Part shown: one piece after another, positions 53,943 through 64,000 of the stretch
Numbering within the stretch: position 1 is the stretch's first letter
Layout: the number at the start of each line of letters is the position of its first letter
Assembly (NCBI RefSeq): GCF_016756595.1
Contig: NZ_AP023257.1
Location: 558,001-622,000 of the forward strand
DNA length: 64,000 nt
Direction of reading: 5' to 3'
From: Mesorhizobium sp. L-2-11
GTDB taxonomy: Bacteria; Pseudomonadota; Alphaproteobacteria; Rhizobiales; Rhizobiaceae
Notes under the pieces: model-generated
What the model was told of the DNA's origin: nothing
Database searches by the model: none
The model's input: the letters and a program-made list of their open reading frames with translations, nothing else
Made by a program: the position numbers and the translations under genes

Positions 53943-54985
53943 GCGCAGTAAACAGCCAAATGGGGACCACCCATATGCGGCGTGAGATCGAGGAGATCCC
54001 GGAGGCCACCGCGCGCCTGCTCGACGGCTCGGCAGCGGTGCTGACAGAAGCAGGGCGCGGCATTCGCGAGCGCGATCCGCATTTCGTCGTCACCGTGGCG
54101 CGCGGCTCCTCCGACCATGCCGCCACCTTCATGAAGTATGCGGTGGAACTGACCGCCGGCCTTGCCGTCGCGTCGGTCGGCCCGTCGATCGTTTCGATCT
54201 ATGGCGCCAGGCTGAGGCTGGGCGGCTCGGCCTGCCTGGCGATCTCGCAGTCGGGCAAGAGCCCGGACATCGTCGCCATGGCGCAAGCCGCGAGAGCCGG
54301 CGGTTCGCTGACCGTCGCCATCATCAACACCGCCGATTCGCCGCTGGCGCGGGCCTGCGATTATGCGATCGACATCCTGGCCGGCCCGGAGCGCAGCGTC
54401 GCGGCGACGAAGACCTTCGTCAATTCGGCCGTCGCCGGCCTTGCCTTGATGGCGCATAGCACCGGCGACGACAATTTGCTGGCGGCACTCGCCCGTTTGC
54501 CGGAGCATTTCCGCAAGGCGATCGCCTGCGACTGGATGGCGCTGGCCGGTGCGCTGGAGACGCAGAACTCTCTGTTCATCCTCGGTCGTGGCCCGTCCGC
54601 GGCGATCGCCAATGAGGCGGCGCTGAAATTCAAGGAGACCTGCGCCATGCACGCCGAGGCCTATAGTGCAGCCGAAGTCATGCATGGCCCGCTGGCGCTG
54701 GTCGGGCCTGGTTTTCCGGTGCTGGCGCTCGCCGCCCGCGATGCTTCCGAGCCGTCGGTCGCAGAGGCCGCAGACAGCCTAGCGGGCAAGGGCGCGGCGG
54801 TCTTCGTGACTTCGGACAAGGCGACAAGCGCTCAGCACCTGCCGCATGTCGCCACCGGCCATCCGCTGACCGACCCGCTTGCGCTGATCGTGTCGTTCTA
54901 TGGCTTCGTCGAGGCCTTTGCCCGCCATCGCGGTCTCGATCCGGACACGCCGCCCAATCTGCGCAAGGTGACGGAAACCATATGA
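53939..54985 (+). CDS. SIS-domain glucosamine-6-phosphate deaminase-like protein
   Basis: 348 aa with two SIS domains resembling the isomerase half of GlmS. VTVARGSSDHAATFMKYAVE (about 49-68), CLAISQSGKSPDIVAMAQ (about 98-115), and in domain 2 FILGRGPSAAIANEAALKFKE. There is no glutaminase domain. The usual assignment is a NagB-II-type deaminase turning GlcN-6-P to fructose-6-P. It lies between the regulator and nagA, with 4 nt overlaps, completing the pathway. Confidence 0.9.
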   Translation: MSAVNSQMGTTHMRREIEEIPEATARLLDGSAAVLTEAGRGIRERDPHFVVTVARGSSDHAATFMKYAVELTAGLAVASVGPSIVSIYGARLRLGGSACLAISQSGKSPDIVAMAQAARAGGSLTVAIINTADSPLARACDYAIDILAGPERSVAATKTFVNSAVAGLALMAHSTGDDNLLAALARLPEHFRKAIACDWMALAGALETQNSLFILGRGPSAAIANEAALKFKETCAMHAEAYSAAEVMHGPLALVGPGFPVLALAARDASEPSVAEAADSLAGKGAAVFVTSDKATSAQHLPHVATGHPLTDPLALIVSFYGFVEAFARHRGLDPDTPPNLRKVTETI

Positions 54986-56160
54986 GCGACCGTTTTGCCC
55001 TGACTGGCGCCCGGATTTTTGACGGCGACGACTGGCACGACGACGCTGCCCTTGTCGTGCGAGACGGCCTTGTCGAGGCCATCGTCGCCGCCGGAGCCGT
55101 TCCGTCCGGCGTCGAGCGGATCGAAGCCGGCGGCGGCATGCTGGCACCGGGCTTCGTCGACCTGCAGGTCAATGGCGGCGGCGGCGTCATGCTCAACGAC
55201 CACCCCGATGTCGCCTCGATCGAGACCATCTGCCGGGCGCATGCGCCTTTCGGCACGACCGCACTGTTGCCGACGCTGATCACCGACACGCCTGAGATCA
55301 CCGCAGCGGCGGTTGCCGCCGGGGCCGAGGCCGCGCAGCAGAAGGTGCCGGGCTTTTTGGGTCTGCATCTCGAAGGCCCGCATCTGTCGATCGCCCGCAA
55401 GGGCGCGCACGATCCGGCGCTGATCCGGCCGATGCTGGATGCCGACCAGGCGATGTTGATTGCGGCGCGGAAAACCCTGCCGGTGCTGCTGACGACTGTA
55501 GCACCGGAATCGGTGGAGCCGGCGAGGGTTTCAGCGCTGGTCGGGGCCGGCATCGTCGTCAGCCTCGGCCATTCCGACACCGGCTATGCCAAGGCGCGCG
55601 CGTTTGCCGATGCCGGCGCAACAATGGTCACCCATCTGTTCAACGCCATGAGCCAGATCGGCAACCGCGAGCCGGGTCTGGCGGGTGCAGCCATCGATAC
55701 CGGCACATTGTTTGCCGGCATCATCGCCGACGGCATCCATGTCGATCCCGCCACCATGGCCATCGCGCTGCGCGCCAAGCAAGGCCCGGCAAAGATCTTC
55801 CTGGTCACCGACGCCATGGCGACGATCGGCACCGGCATGACCTCATTCACGCTGAACGGCCGCGCCATCTACCGCAGGGACGGCAGCCTGCGGCTTGCCG
55901 ATGGGACGCTGGCCGGTGCCGATCTCGACATGATCGCCGCCGTCCGCTTCGTCAACCGCGTCGTCGGACTGGACCTGTCGGAGGCGCTGCGCATGGCTTC
56001 GCTCTATCCGGCGCAGGCGATCGGCCAATCGCGCCGGCTCGGCCGCTTCGCCAACGGCACCGCCGCCGACATCGTTGCGCTGTCGGACGAATTGGACGTC
56101 AAGAGCGTCTGGATAGAAGGCGACAGGGTTTTCGAGGCCGGTGTCGCAAAGGGCGCCTAA
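54982..56160 (+). CDS. nagA: N-acetylglucosamine-6-phosphate deacetylase
   Basis: 392 aa amidohydrolase. GGGMLAPGFVDLQVNGGGGV (about 51-70; in place of the usual HxH), LHLEGPHLSIARKGAH with the metal-binding Glu (about 130), SLGHSDTGYAKA and VTHLFNAMSQIGNREPGL with metal-binding His residues. LVTDAMATIG holds the catalytic Asp. It removes acetate from GlcNAc-6-P. Last gene of the kinase-regulator-deaminase arm. Confidence 0.96.
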   Translation: MSDRFALTGARIFDGDDWHDDAALVVRDGLVEAIVAAGAVPSGVERIEAGGGMLAPGFVDLQVNGGGGVMLNDHPDVASIETICRAHAPFGTTALLPTLITDTPEITAAAVAAGAEAAQQKVPGFLGLHLEGPHLSIARKGAHDPALIRPMLDADQAMLIAARKTLPVLLTTVAPESVEPARVSALVGAGIVVSLGHSDTGYAKARAFADAGATMVTHLFNAMSQIGNREPGLAGAAIDTGTLFAGIIADGIHVDPATMAIALRAKQGPAKIFLVTDAMATIGTGMTSFTLNGRAIYRRDGSLRLADGTLAGADLDMIAAVRFVNRVVGLDLSEALRMASLYPAQAIGQSRRLGRFANGTAADIVALSDELDVKSVWIEGDRVFEAGVAKGA

Positions 56161-56202
56161 GATATCAGCCGCTCGGCCCGCAGCCTGAAGCGGGTGGTTG
56201 AC

Positions 56203-57582
56203 TCAACTGTCCCTCTTGTCCCCAATCACCTGGGCTGGCGCCGGAAGCCGTGGTGCAGACGGTCTCGCCATTTTCGGCAGCAGGCGGCGCACGGCGGGGG
56301 CGGCCGCCACATCGTTCCTGGCGGCGAACAGCTCGTGGTTTTTCTCGATGTCGTCGAGCTTGTAGCGATAATTGACCATCAGGCCATGCGCCTGACGCAA
56401 GGCGCGGGGCGACAGGTCGCCGAAAAGGTCGATGCGCTCCAGCCGCGCGCCATTGCCGAGATGGAACCGGGCGACCGGGTCGATCACTTTGCCGGAAGCG
56501 GTGCGGGATTCGAGGAAATACTGTGCCGCGAGCGGCAGCAGCGCCGGGCCGACGCGGTCGCGAGCGGCAGCGTCCGCATGCCAACCCTCGTCGGCAACGA
56601 GGTCCAACACATCGGCGGCGGAGGGGATGGTTTCGGCCTGCTCGGCCAACCAGCGAGCAAAGCCCGGGACCGGCGACAAGGTGACGAAATCGGTCAGGCC
56701 GGGAAGGTCGCGGCGCAGATCCTCGACCACCTGCTTGATCAGAAAATTGCCGAAGGAGATGCCGCGCAAGCCCTCCTGGCAATTGGAGATGGAATAGAAC
56801 ACCGCCGTCGTGGCCTGCCGCGGCGGCACCGGCGGCCGCTCGTCGGCGAGCAGCTCGGCGATCGTCGTCGGCATCGCCCGGGTCAGCGCGACTTCGACGA
56901 AGATCAGTGGCTCGTCGCCGAGCTGCGGATGAAAGAACGCATAGCAGAGCCGGTCGGCGGGCTCGATCCGGCGGCGCAGATCGTCCCAGGTGTGGATGGC
57001 ATGCACCGCCTCGTAGCGGATGATTTTTTCCAGGATGTTGGCCGGCGTCGACCAGTCGATCCGCCGCAGCACCAGGAAGCCGCGGTTGAACCACGACGAC
57101 AGGAGATGGGTGAAGTCGGCATCGACGATGGCGAGATCGGGCGATGTGGGCAGCCGGGCAAGCAGATCCTCGCGCATGCGCACCAGCGTCTCGATGCCGC
57201 CGGGCGCCAGGTTCAGGCGGCGCAGCAGCTCCTGCCTGGCCGGCTCGGAGGCGTCGTGCAGGGCAAGTGCCGAGCGATCGTCCGGCGTGGCGCGATAGGC
57301 ATCCACCGCAGCGGCAAGCCTGGCGTGATCGGTGCCGAAACGATCGCGCAGCACATGCAGGAAAGCCAGCCTGCCGTCGGCGCCGAGGCTGCGCCAGCGA
57401 TCGAGTATTTCTCTTGCATAGGCGACGCCCGATGCCTCGCCCTGGCTGGAAAGCAGACGGACGCACAGACGGGCCAGGCTGTCGGCCGAAACCGGCTCGT
57501 CACCGCGCACGAGGTTCAGCATCATCCGGCCGCGGTCGGCGATGGTGTTCAGCAGGTCAGCGAAGAAAGGGCTGCGGTTCAT
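56203..57582 (-). CDS. Malonyl-CoA decarboxylase
   Basis: 459 aa. It matches the malonyl-CoA decarboxylase family: an N-terminal helical domain and a C-terminal GNAT-like catalytic domain. Key stretches are SSWFNRGFLVLRRIDWSTPA, EKIIRYEAVHAIHTWDDLRR, CYAFFHPQLGDEPLIFVEVA, FYSISNCQEGLRGISFGNFL (about 262-281; Ser-His relay region) and FVTLSPVPGFARWL. The C-terminal NGARLERIDLFGDLSPRALR and GLMVNYRYKLDDIEKNHE also fit. It converts malonyl-CoA to acetyl-CoA. Unlike the usual rhizobial matABC set, neither malonyl-CoA synthetase nor carrier lies beside it. A TTGG-N5-CCAA operator lies 80 bp upstream. Confidence 0.94.
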   Translation of the reverse strand: MNRSPFFADLLNTIADRGRMMLNLVRGDEPVSADSLARLCVRLLSSQGEASGVAYAREILDRWRSLGADGRLAFLHVLRDRFGTDHARLAAAVDAYRATPDDRSALALHDASEPARQELLRRLNLAPGGIETLVRMREDLLARLPTSPDLAIVDADFTHLLSSWFNRGFLVLRRIDWSTPANILEKIIRYEAVHAIHTWDDLRRRIEPADRLCYAFFHPQLGDEPLIFVEVALTRAMPTTIAELLADERPPVPPRQATTAVFYSISNCQEGLRGISFGNFLIKQVVEDLRRDLPGLTDFVTLSPVPGFARWLAEQAETIPSAADVLDLVADEGWHADAAARDRVGPALLPLAAQYFLESRTASGKVIDPVARFHLGNGARLERIDLFGDLSPRALRQAHGLMVNYRYKLDDIEKNHELFAARNDVAAAPAVRRLLPKMARPSAPRLPAPAQVIGDKRDS

Positions 57583-57660
57583 CGATCCGACCGTCGAAGA
57601 GGAGCCTGCGGGAGGGTCCGGAGAGGCATGAGGGTGAGACAGAGAATATGGATGGTAGTT

Positions 57661-57673
57661 TTGGATATACCAA
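57661..57673 (-). promoter_or_regulatory. Candidate GntR-type operator upstream of malonyl-CoA decarboxylase
   Basis: TTGGATATACCAA is an inverted repeat TTGG-N5-CCAA. Adjacent bases give TTTTATTGGTAT on the - strand, a 12-mer also found at 52248-52258 in the amino-sugar operator. It could serve a MatR-like or the local GntR regulator. Confidence 0.5.
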
Positions 57674-57811
57674 TAAAATCGCCAAAAATGGACAGGGTCA
57701 TTTTTGGCTGGGGGGATCGCATGTCACGAGCACAAGCGCACCGGCTTCGGCCAACGAACTCCTGACCGGCTGGGGAGAACAGCGCGTGCCGGTGACGTCG
57801 CGCCGGCAGCG

Positions 57812-58489
57812 TCAGCCGGCCGCCCTGTCGGCCGCTGTCCTGATCGCCTCGATGTTCGCCCGATAGGCTTCGACGCTGCCGCCCTTGAAGATAGCCGCGC
57901 CGGCGACCAGCACGCTGGCGCCGGCGGCGGTGACCAAAGGTGCTGTTTGCGGCGAGATGCCGCCGTCTATCTCGATCCGGATCGGCCGACTGCCGATCAG
58001 CGCCTTCACCCGCTTCACCTTGTCGACGACCTCCGGGATGAAGGCTTGGCCGCCAAAACCCGGATTGACAGTCATGATCAGGATCAGATCGAGCCGGTCG
58101 AGCACGTATTCGATCGCCGTTTCCGGTGTCGCCGGGTTGAGCGACACGCCGGCCTGCTTGCCGAGATCCCTGATCGTCTGCAACGAACGGTCGAGATGCG
58201 GCCCGGCCTCGGCATGCACCGTCATGCCGTCGCAGCCGGCTTCGGCAAACGCCTGCAGATAGGGATCGGCCGGCGCGATCATCAGATGGCAGTCGAAGAA
58301 GGCCTTGGTGCGGTTGCGGATCGCCTTGATCACCGGCGGGCCGAAGGTGATGTTGGGCACGAAATGCCCGTCCATGACGTCGAGATGGATCCAGTCGGCG
58401 CCGGCCGCCACCACCGCCTCGACCTCGTCGCCCAGCTTCGAAAAATCCGACGCCAGCACAGATGGCGCGATCAGGGTCTTTTTGCTCAT
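57812..58489 (-). CDS. rpe: Ribulose-phosphate 3-epimerase
   Basis: 225 aa from ATG 58489 (GGAAAGGCCGCATC upstream); a further 12 codons to 58525 are not family-like. TIM-barrel motifs: [37 protein letters not shown] with metal-binding His and Asp, [28 protein letters not shown], and [14 protein letters not shown] with the catalytic Asp. It interconverts ribulose-5-P and xylulose-5-P. Full length. Confidence 0.97.
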   Translation of the reverse strand: MSKKTLIAPSVLASDFSKLGDEVEAVVAAGADWIHLDVMDGHFVPNITFGPPVIKAIRNRTKAFFDCHLMIAPADPYLQAFAEAGCDGMTVHAEAGPHLDRSLQTIRDLGKQAGVSLNPATPETAIEYVLDRLDLILIMTVNPGFGGQAFIPEVVDKVKRVKALIGSRPIRIEIDGGISPQTAPLVTAAGASVLVAGAAIFKGGSVEAYRANIEAIRTAADRAAG

Positions 58490-58608
58490 GATGCGGCCTT
58501 TCCAGGCGCCCGTGGTTTCGAGCACGTCGTCTGGATCGACTGCTAGACCATGATCCCGATAAGGGGAAGCCGGTTTGTGTGGCCTTGCGAGACAGCGGCG
58601 GGACAGCG

Positions 58609-58759
58609 CCCCCCCTCTGTCCTGCCGGACATCTCCCCCTAGGGCCCTAGGGGGGAGATTGGCTCCGCTTTCGCCACTTCAATGTTGACAAACAGGCGCC
58701 GTCGGCGACGCTGCCGATCTCCCCCCGTGTGGGGGAGATGTCCGGCAGGACAGAGGGGG
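58609..58759. repeat. Palindromic intergenic repeat, family B copy 4
   Basis: CCCCCTCTGTCCTGCCGGAC and its complement at the right end. The left inner arm contains the 20 bp perfect palindrome CCCCCTAGGGCCCTAGGGGG at 58635-58654 in place of the usual CTCAAGGGG centre. Confidence 0.85.
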
Positions 58760-58782
58760 CGCGAAGGATCGTTGACGGGTCA

Positions 58783-61700
58783 CTACTGCAGAGCCCGCGG
58801 CCTGCGCCTCGGCTGCTGCAGGATGTTCGGGTTCAGCAGCAGGTTCGGATTGATCTGCAGCGTCGGTGCCCTGCGAATCGGAGTGCAGTCCGGATATTGT
58901 CCGACTGTCCCGACCGGGCAGCGCCGCTTGACGATCGGCAGGCACCGGCCGTTGATCAGCCGTGAGCCAGGCGCGCACTCCAGCTGCGCCCGGCGGCATG
59001 CGCCTCTGATCAGCTCGGTCCCGCGCGGGCAGACACAGGCGCCGTTCTTGGTGCGTATCTGACCGGGCAGCAGCCTGCACTGCTCCACGACCGGCGGCTT
59101 TTTTCGGATCGGTCGGCAGGCATTGCCCCTTAGTTCCGTCCCTCTCGGGCAGATGCAATCGCCATCCTGGGTACGGATCTGGCCCTTGAGCAGCACACAG
59201 CGCTCCTTCGGCTTCGCTATGATGACCTTGCCGCCATCCGACGAGCACTGGCCGTTGCGGAAAGTGGTGCCTTGCGGGCAGACGCAGCGGCCGGCGTCGT
59301 TCATGACGAGGCCCCGCGAGCACGCCTTCTTCGCCTCATTCTTGATCGTGAAGGGATGGCAGGCATAGGCCTTGCCGCGATCGCCCTGCACGCTGGTCGG
59401 GTCGCCGGAGAGCATTTTGCCCGCACCTCGCACCGGCGTGTCGGGGGACAGCACGCCGACGCAGTTCTGGCCGCCGACGGTGCCCTGCAGATCGGCCAGG
59501 CGGCCGGCGTCGGGTATGATCACGGTCACCCGGTGAACGTGGCTTTCCCCGGCGCCGAGCGTCAGGTTGGCGATGCAGGATAGAGGCAAGTTCGCCGGTT
59601 CCGGCGCACAGCCGAAGGGCGGGTTGATCGAGGTAATCGCAACGCCTTCCAGCCGGCCGGGACCTTCGACGCCGATCGCATCGCCAATGCGAACCGGACC
59701 GGAGAAGGCGTTTTTCCCATCGTTCGCGATGGTGATCTCGAACGAGCAGGGCTGGCCGATCCGGCAATCGGCATCGCCGGTCTTAACGACACGAATGGTC
59801 GAGGCGCCGCCGCCCTGGGCGCAGACCCTGCCGATGGGATGGACGACGTCGTCTCCTGGCGCCGGGCCGTAGGAGCCGCGTGCGCAGTTCTCGAACACGC
59901 CATTGCCGGCAACCGTCACGTCGAACTGGCGGCTGGTTCCAGGCGTCATGACGGCGCCGGGAATCTGGCACGATAACGCACTGGCCGGAACCGGTCCGCA
60001 CGTCCATTCCACGCCGTCGGGAGTGACGGTCTGGATCTGGACGGGCCTGCCGCCGGCCACCAGCGTGGCGGCATCGTTGACCCAAATCGGGCCGGTGGGG
60101 GCACTGGTGCCTATGCTGACGACCGTGATGCGGCAGGTGACGGCCGCAGCACCGGCCAGCGCTCCGCTGCACATCTTGGTGATGCGCATGGCCGGCTTGC
60201 CGCTGTCGAAATGACGGATGCGTTGCCTGGCGCAGGCCCTGTTGTTGGTGAGGTCGTTCTCGCCGGGGACGGCTTTCACCTCGGCGCAGTTCTCGACCGT
60301 GTTTGGCCGGTAACCGACCGGCATCACCGCCTTGACGAAGATCGGCGTCGAAGCGCCCGGCGAGAGCACGATGCCGGTATTGTCGCAGCGGAACTTGCCG
60401 GGGCCGTTCGGTCCGCATGTCCAGGGCGGGGTCGGGCCGAAGGTCGACGATGCCGGCGCGCCATACGGATAGGTATCGGTGACCGTCAGCGGCCCGTCGT
60501 AGAGGACGCTGCCGTTGTTGATGATGTCGAGCACGAAGGTGCAGACACCATCTGCCGTGCAGACCGGCGTGCGGGTACGCTTCTTCAGGATCAGATCGAC
60601 CTTCTTTTCGACCGGCGACCGGCAGTCGCGGTCCCGGTCGCCGCGCCGGCAGTTTGGGATCGAGGCGCAGCCGCGGTCGAGGCAAGGAGGCACGCCGCCG
60701 CCCGGCATCTGCTCGTCATAACCGGCACGGCTTTCGCAGGGATGCCACACTTCGACGTCGCCGACATGGCCGTCTGCCTCGGGGTCTCCGAAATAGCCGT
60801 CAAAGTCGACGAACCACGCGCCGAAAGGCGGCGCGTTGGCCGGCTTGACCAGCGCCGTCGGCGTGATCTGCACACCGTGCACGGCGAGCGGCCCGCCGCC
60901 GGCAAGCTGTTCGGCAAGCCCCGGGTTATCACGCAATTTGTCGCCGGACTTGACCAGCGTCTCGGTGCAAGCGCTCGCGTCGAGATTGCCATCGGCGTCA
61001 TAGCCATATTGCAGGTCGAGGCCGCCAGCCGACTGCCGGTTGTCTTGCGGGAAGCCGACCGCATAGTCCTGCGGCCTTTCCACCCAGATTGATTCCGTCG
61101 CCGGATCGTCAGGGCTTTCGCGCCTGTAGCGGAAGACCTCGCCCGTGCCGGTATCGGCGAACCGGCTGTCGTCGTAGCGGTTTTCCACCGGGCCGCGCTG
61201 GGCCAGGTACATGAAGCCGCTGATGTCGAAAGCGATGTCAGTGACCGCGTGGTCGTTGTCGGCCTTGACCGTCAGTTCCCAGCGCGCGTCGCCAGCAAAG
61301 CTGCCGTCGCGGGCAACCCCCACCGACCAGAGCTCGGCCTTTTCACCGACTGAATAATAGAGGCGGCCGCCGTGATAGGCGACGGACCAGACGCGACGCT
61401 CATCCTGCGTATAACCCCAGCTGTCGGAGTCCTCGCTGTCGAAGGCAGCGCCCTCGATGTCCATCGCCAAGCCATCGTCGGCAAGCGGGGCCACCCCGTG
61501 CGCCGGGCGCCCGACAACGCCGTGGTCGAATGTGTCGACCAGCGTACCATTGGCGTCAATGCGATGGATGAGACCGGTGTCGAGATCGCTGGCGAAGAAC
61601 TGGCGGCGGATATTGTCGAAGGTGAGGTCGCCGATGCCAGGGCCGCTGTTGGTGTCGAGGTCGGCGAATTTGCTGACCTGGCCGGTGGTGCCGTCAATCT

Positions 61701-62292
61701 TCCAGATCGTGCCCGGTCCGCCACCGTTTTCGGTGCCGAACTGGCCGTCCATGAAAGTGGCGCCGGCAGCACCGCGACGCTGCCGCTTGGGACGACCGTC
61801 CGCGTCTTGGTCTGATGTGACGATGCGGACGCCATGCAGCGAGGTGGCGCCGGCATAGAGGTTCGCGATGCCCGAGGGAGCCCCGTCGTCATAGGTGATG
61901 CCGAACACCTGGCCGATCTGCCCGGCCGTCACTTCGAAGGGCGGCGGCGTGAAGACGAGCTGGCCGGAGGCCCGCCCGCCCAGCCTTGAAACGTCAAACA
62001 CGCGCAAGGTTGCGCGCGTCGTGTCGATAAAGGTCTTATCGACCGGGTCGACGCCGGGCGGCAGGCCCTCCTCAAAATCACGAATGACGGTACCGGAAAA
62101 TCCGGTCACCGCCATCGAGCCTGGATAGATAATCTGCGTTTCCTGCGCCTGCACGGCACCGCCAAGCCACAGGATGATGGCGAGCGCCAACGTCGGAAAG
62201 CCGCCGGTTGCCAGGAATCTATTGGTTAACTGCATCGCACGGCGCAAACGGCCAGCACGAGAGCGCACGAACGCGCCGTGGTCGCATGACAT
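58783..62292 (-). CDS. Large secreted protein with DUF11-type repeats and Cys-rich C-terminus
   Basis: 1169 aa from ATG 62292, chosen for the strong GGGGGAG upstream; ATG 62235 is the alternative. The start gives an Arg-rich n-region of about 25 residues, then hydrophobic FPTLALAIILWLGGAVQA and cleavage near VQA-QE, so it is exported. About 20-500 looks like a beta-propeller-like domain (repeated IWKIDGTTGQVSKFADLD, VWSVAYHGGRLYYSVGEKA). About 550-950 holds three DUF11/CARDB-like modules (VCTFVLDIINNGSVLYDGPL, PCSFEITIANDGKNAFSGPV). The last 190 residues carry four Cys-rich units of the form GQIRTxxGxCxCPRGTEL. Surface or matrix role likely; unassigned. Confidence 0.8.
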   Translation of the reverse strand: MSCDHGAFVRSRAGRLRRAMQLTNRFLATGGFPTLALAIILWLGGAVQAQETQIIYPGSMAVTGFSGTVIRDFEEGLPPGVDPVDKTFIDTTRATLRVFDVSRLGGRASGQLVFTPPPFEVTAGQIGQVFGITYDDGAPSGIANLYAGATSLHGVRIVTSDQDADGRPKRQRRGAAGATFMDGQFGTENGGGPGTIWKIDGTTGQVSKFADLDTNSGPGIGDLTFDNIRRQFFASDLDTGLIHRIDANGTLVDTFDHGVVGRPAHGVAPLADDGLAMDIEGAAFDSEDSDSWGYTQDERRVWSVAYHGGRLYYSVGEKAELWSVGVARDGSFAGDARWELTVKADNDHAVTDIAFDISGFMYLAQRGPVENRYDDSRFADTGTGEVFRYRRESPDDPATESIWVERPQDYAVGFPQDNRQSAGGLDLQYGYDADGNLDASACTETLVKSGDKLRDNPGLAEQLAGGGPLAVHGVQITPTALVKPANAPPFGAWFVDFDGYFGDPEADGHVGDVEVWHPCESRAGYDEQMPGGGVPPCLDRGCASIPNCRRGDRDRDCRSPVEKKVDLILKKRTRTPVCTADGVCTFVLDIINNGSVLYDGPLTVTDTYPYGAPASSTFGPTPPWTCGPNGPGKFRCDNTGIVLSPGASTPIFVKAVMPVGYRPNTVENCAEVKAVPGENDLTNNRACARQRIRHFDSGKPAMRITKMCSGALAGAAAVTCRITVVSIGTSAPTGPIWVNDAATLVAGGRPVQIQTVTPDGVEWTCGPVPASALSCQIPGAVMTPGTSRQFDVTVAGNGVFENCARGSYGPAPGDDVVHPIGRVCAQGGGASTIRVVKTGDADCRIGQPCSFEITIANDGKNAFSGPVRIGDAIGVEGPGRLEGVAITSINPPFGCAPEPANLPLSCIANLTLGAGESHVHRVTVIIPDAGRLADLQGTVGGQNCVGVLSPDTPVRGAGKMLSGDPTSVQGDRGKAYACHPFTIKNEAKKACSRGLVMNDAGRCVCPQGTTFRNGQCSSDGGKVIIAKPKERCVLLKGQIRTQDGDCICPRGTELRGNACRPIRKKPPVVEQCRLLPGQIRTKNGACVCPRGTELIRGACRRAQLECAPGSRLINGRCLPIVKRRCPVGTVGQYPDCTPIRRAPTLQINPNLLLNPNILQQPRRRPRALQ

Positions 62293-62644
62293 GGAGCTCC
62301 CCCAGCGGGCGACGGGAGAAACATCCGGCGTTTCCGCGCGAGTCAGGGCAAGGCGCGACGTTCCGGCACGTTTTTCCCTGATCGAATTGTCTGCTTTCCT
62401 CGTATTCACGATATGCCGGCTCTCAGGCAGGGTCAACGGAACCAGCGGAACGCCCGGCATGGCGAACCCACCCCGAAAGCGGTGGTCGAACTGAGTCTGG
62501 ATTTCCAGTCATGGCCTTTCCTTTCCAGGGCCGCACGACGCGGCGCATCTGGTGTCAGTCGCGAACCGACGCGGAAAGGTTCATGGGCCCGGAGGACCCT
62601 GGCCGGCCCGAGAAAAGGATGTGTTGGATGCCTTGCGCAGAATG

Positions 62645-62673
62645 CTTGCGCGCCGCGTAGCCTGTTCTTATAT
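62645..62673 (+). promoter_or_regulatory. RpoH (sigma32)-type promoter of dnaK
   Basis: CTTGCG at 62645-62650, then a 16 nt spacer and CTTATAT at 62667-62673, fitting the alphaproteobacterial heat-shock pattern (CTTG, 17-18 nt, CYTATnT). It lies about 120 nt before the dnaK ATG. The rest of 62293-62794 has no gene. Confidence 0.6.
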
Positions 62674-62794
62674 ACGCGCCAAGCCGTTCGGCGCCGAAAT
62701 GCCGGTTGCCGAAGCGGAATTTCTTGTGAACAGGGGCTTTCATCGGAACGCCTGTAGGGGTCCTGAGAGCCTGCTTAGCGGAGAGATTAGAAAA

Positions 62795-64000
<1,206 letters not shown>

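Overview
The window looks like chromosomal DNA of a GC-rich alphaproteobacterium of the order Hyphomicrobiales, most likely Mesorhizobium or a close relative. This is inferred from the gene content (FrcK-like kinase, AmiC/AmiR-controlled amide uptake, amino-sugar ABC cluster, malonyl-CoA decarboxylase, RpoH-type dnaK promoter) and from several families of palindromic intergenic repeats resembling the mosaic elements of rhizobia. No database search was possible. No rRNA or CRISPR array was seen; one tRNA is present.

Layout. 1-3.7 kb holds housekeeping genes: a Lys/Ala-rich protein running off the left edge, a P-loop sugar/nucleoside kinase, an unknown protein and a D-Ala-D-Ala carboxypeptidase lipoprotein. 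A tRNA-Arg(CCG) lies at 4113-4189. From there to a degenerate copy of the tRNA 3' end near 19.4 kb lies a roughly 15 kb accessory island without a recognisable integrase. It carries a PIN_8-like nuclease plus a GHKL ATPase on the + strand. Facing them is a tightly coupled - strand operon: a ParB-like protein (split by a 2.53 kb IS66 element), a PD-(D/E)XK-like nuclease, an SNF2 helicase, a second ParB-like protein, a DGQHR (DndB-type) protein, a radical SAM enzyme and a second GHKL ATPase paralogous to the first. I do not recognise this combination as a named system; it is the best candidate here for an undescribed DNA-modification or anti-phage system.

19.5-21.5 kb holds small genes and a MarR regulator divergent from an isoprenylcysteine-methyltransferase-like membrane protein, with two near-identical operators between them. 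21.5-29.6 kb is an amide operon: AmiC-like sensor, AmiR-like antiterminator, peptide/nickel-type ABC permeases, binding protein, acetamidase/formamidase and a fused two-domain ABC ATPase. 29.7-32 kb is a gene graveyard with a metI remnant, an IS110 transposase and inverted repeat copies. 32-44 kb holds hydantoinase/oxoprolinase subunits, ferredoxin-NADP reductase, deoC with a tandem-ALDH fusion, an IS481-family element, and an SDR plus FAH-hydrolase pair.

44-56 kb is a divergent amino-sugar (MurNAc/GlcNAc) regulon. One arm is murQ, ABC binding protein, two permeases, a Gfo/Idh/MocA dehydrogenase and, beyond an IS4-family insertion, the ABC ATPase. The other arm is sugar kinase, GntR regulator, SIS deaminase and nagA. 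Paired TTGGTATT operators sit in front of both arms. murQ appears to carry a one-base frameshift at its start. 56-64 kb holds malonyl-CoA decarboxylase, rpe, a large secreted DUF11-type Cys-rich protein and the first 402 codons of dnaK.

Three IS elements have intact target-site duplications: IS66 inside a gene, IS481 and IS4 each inside a palindromic repeat. They look like fairly recent insertions.
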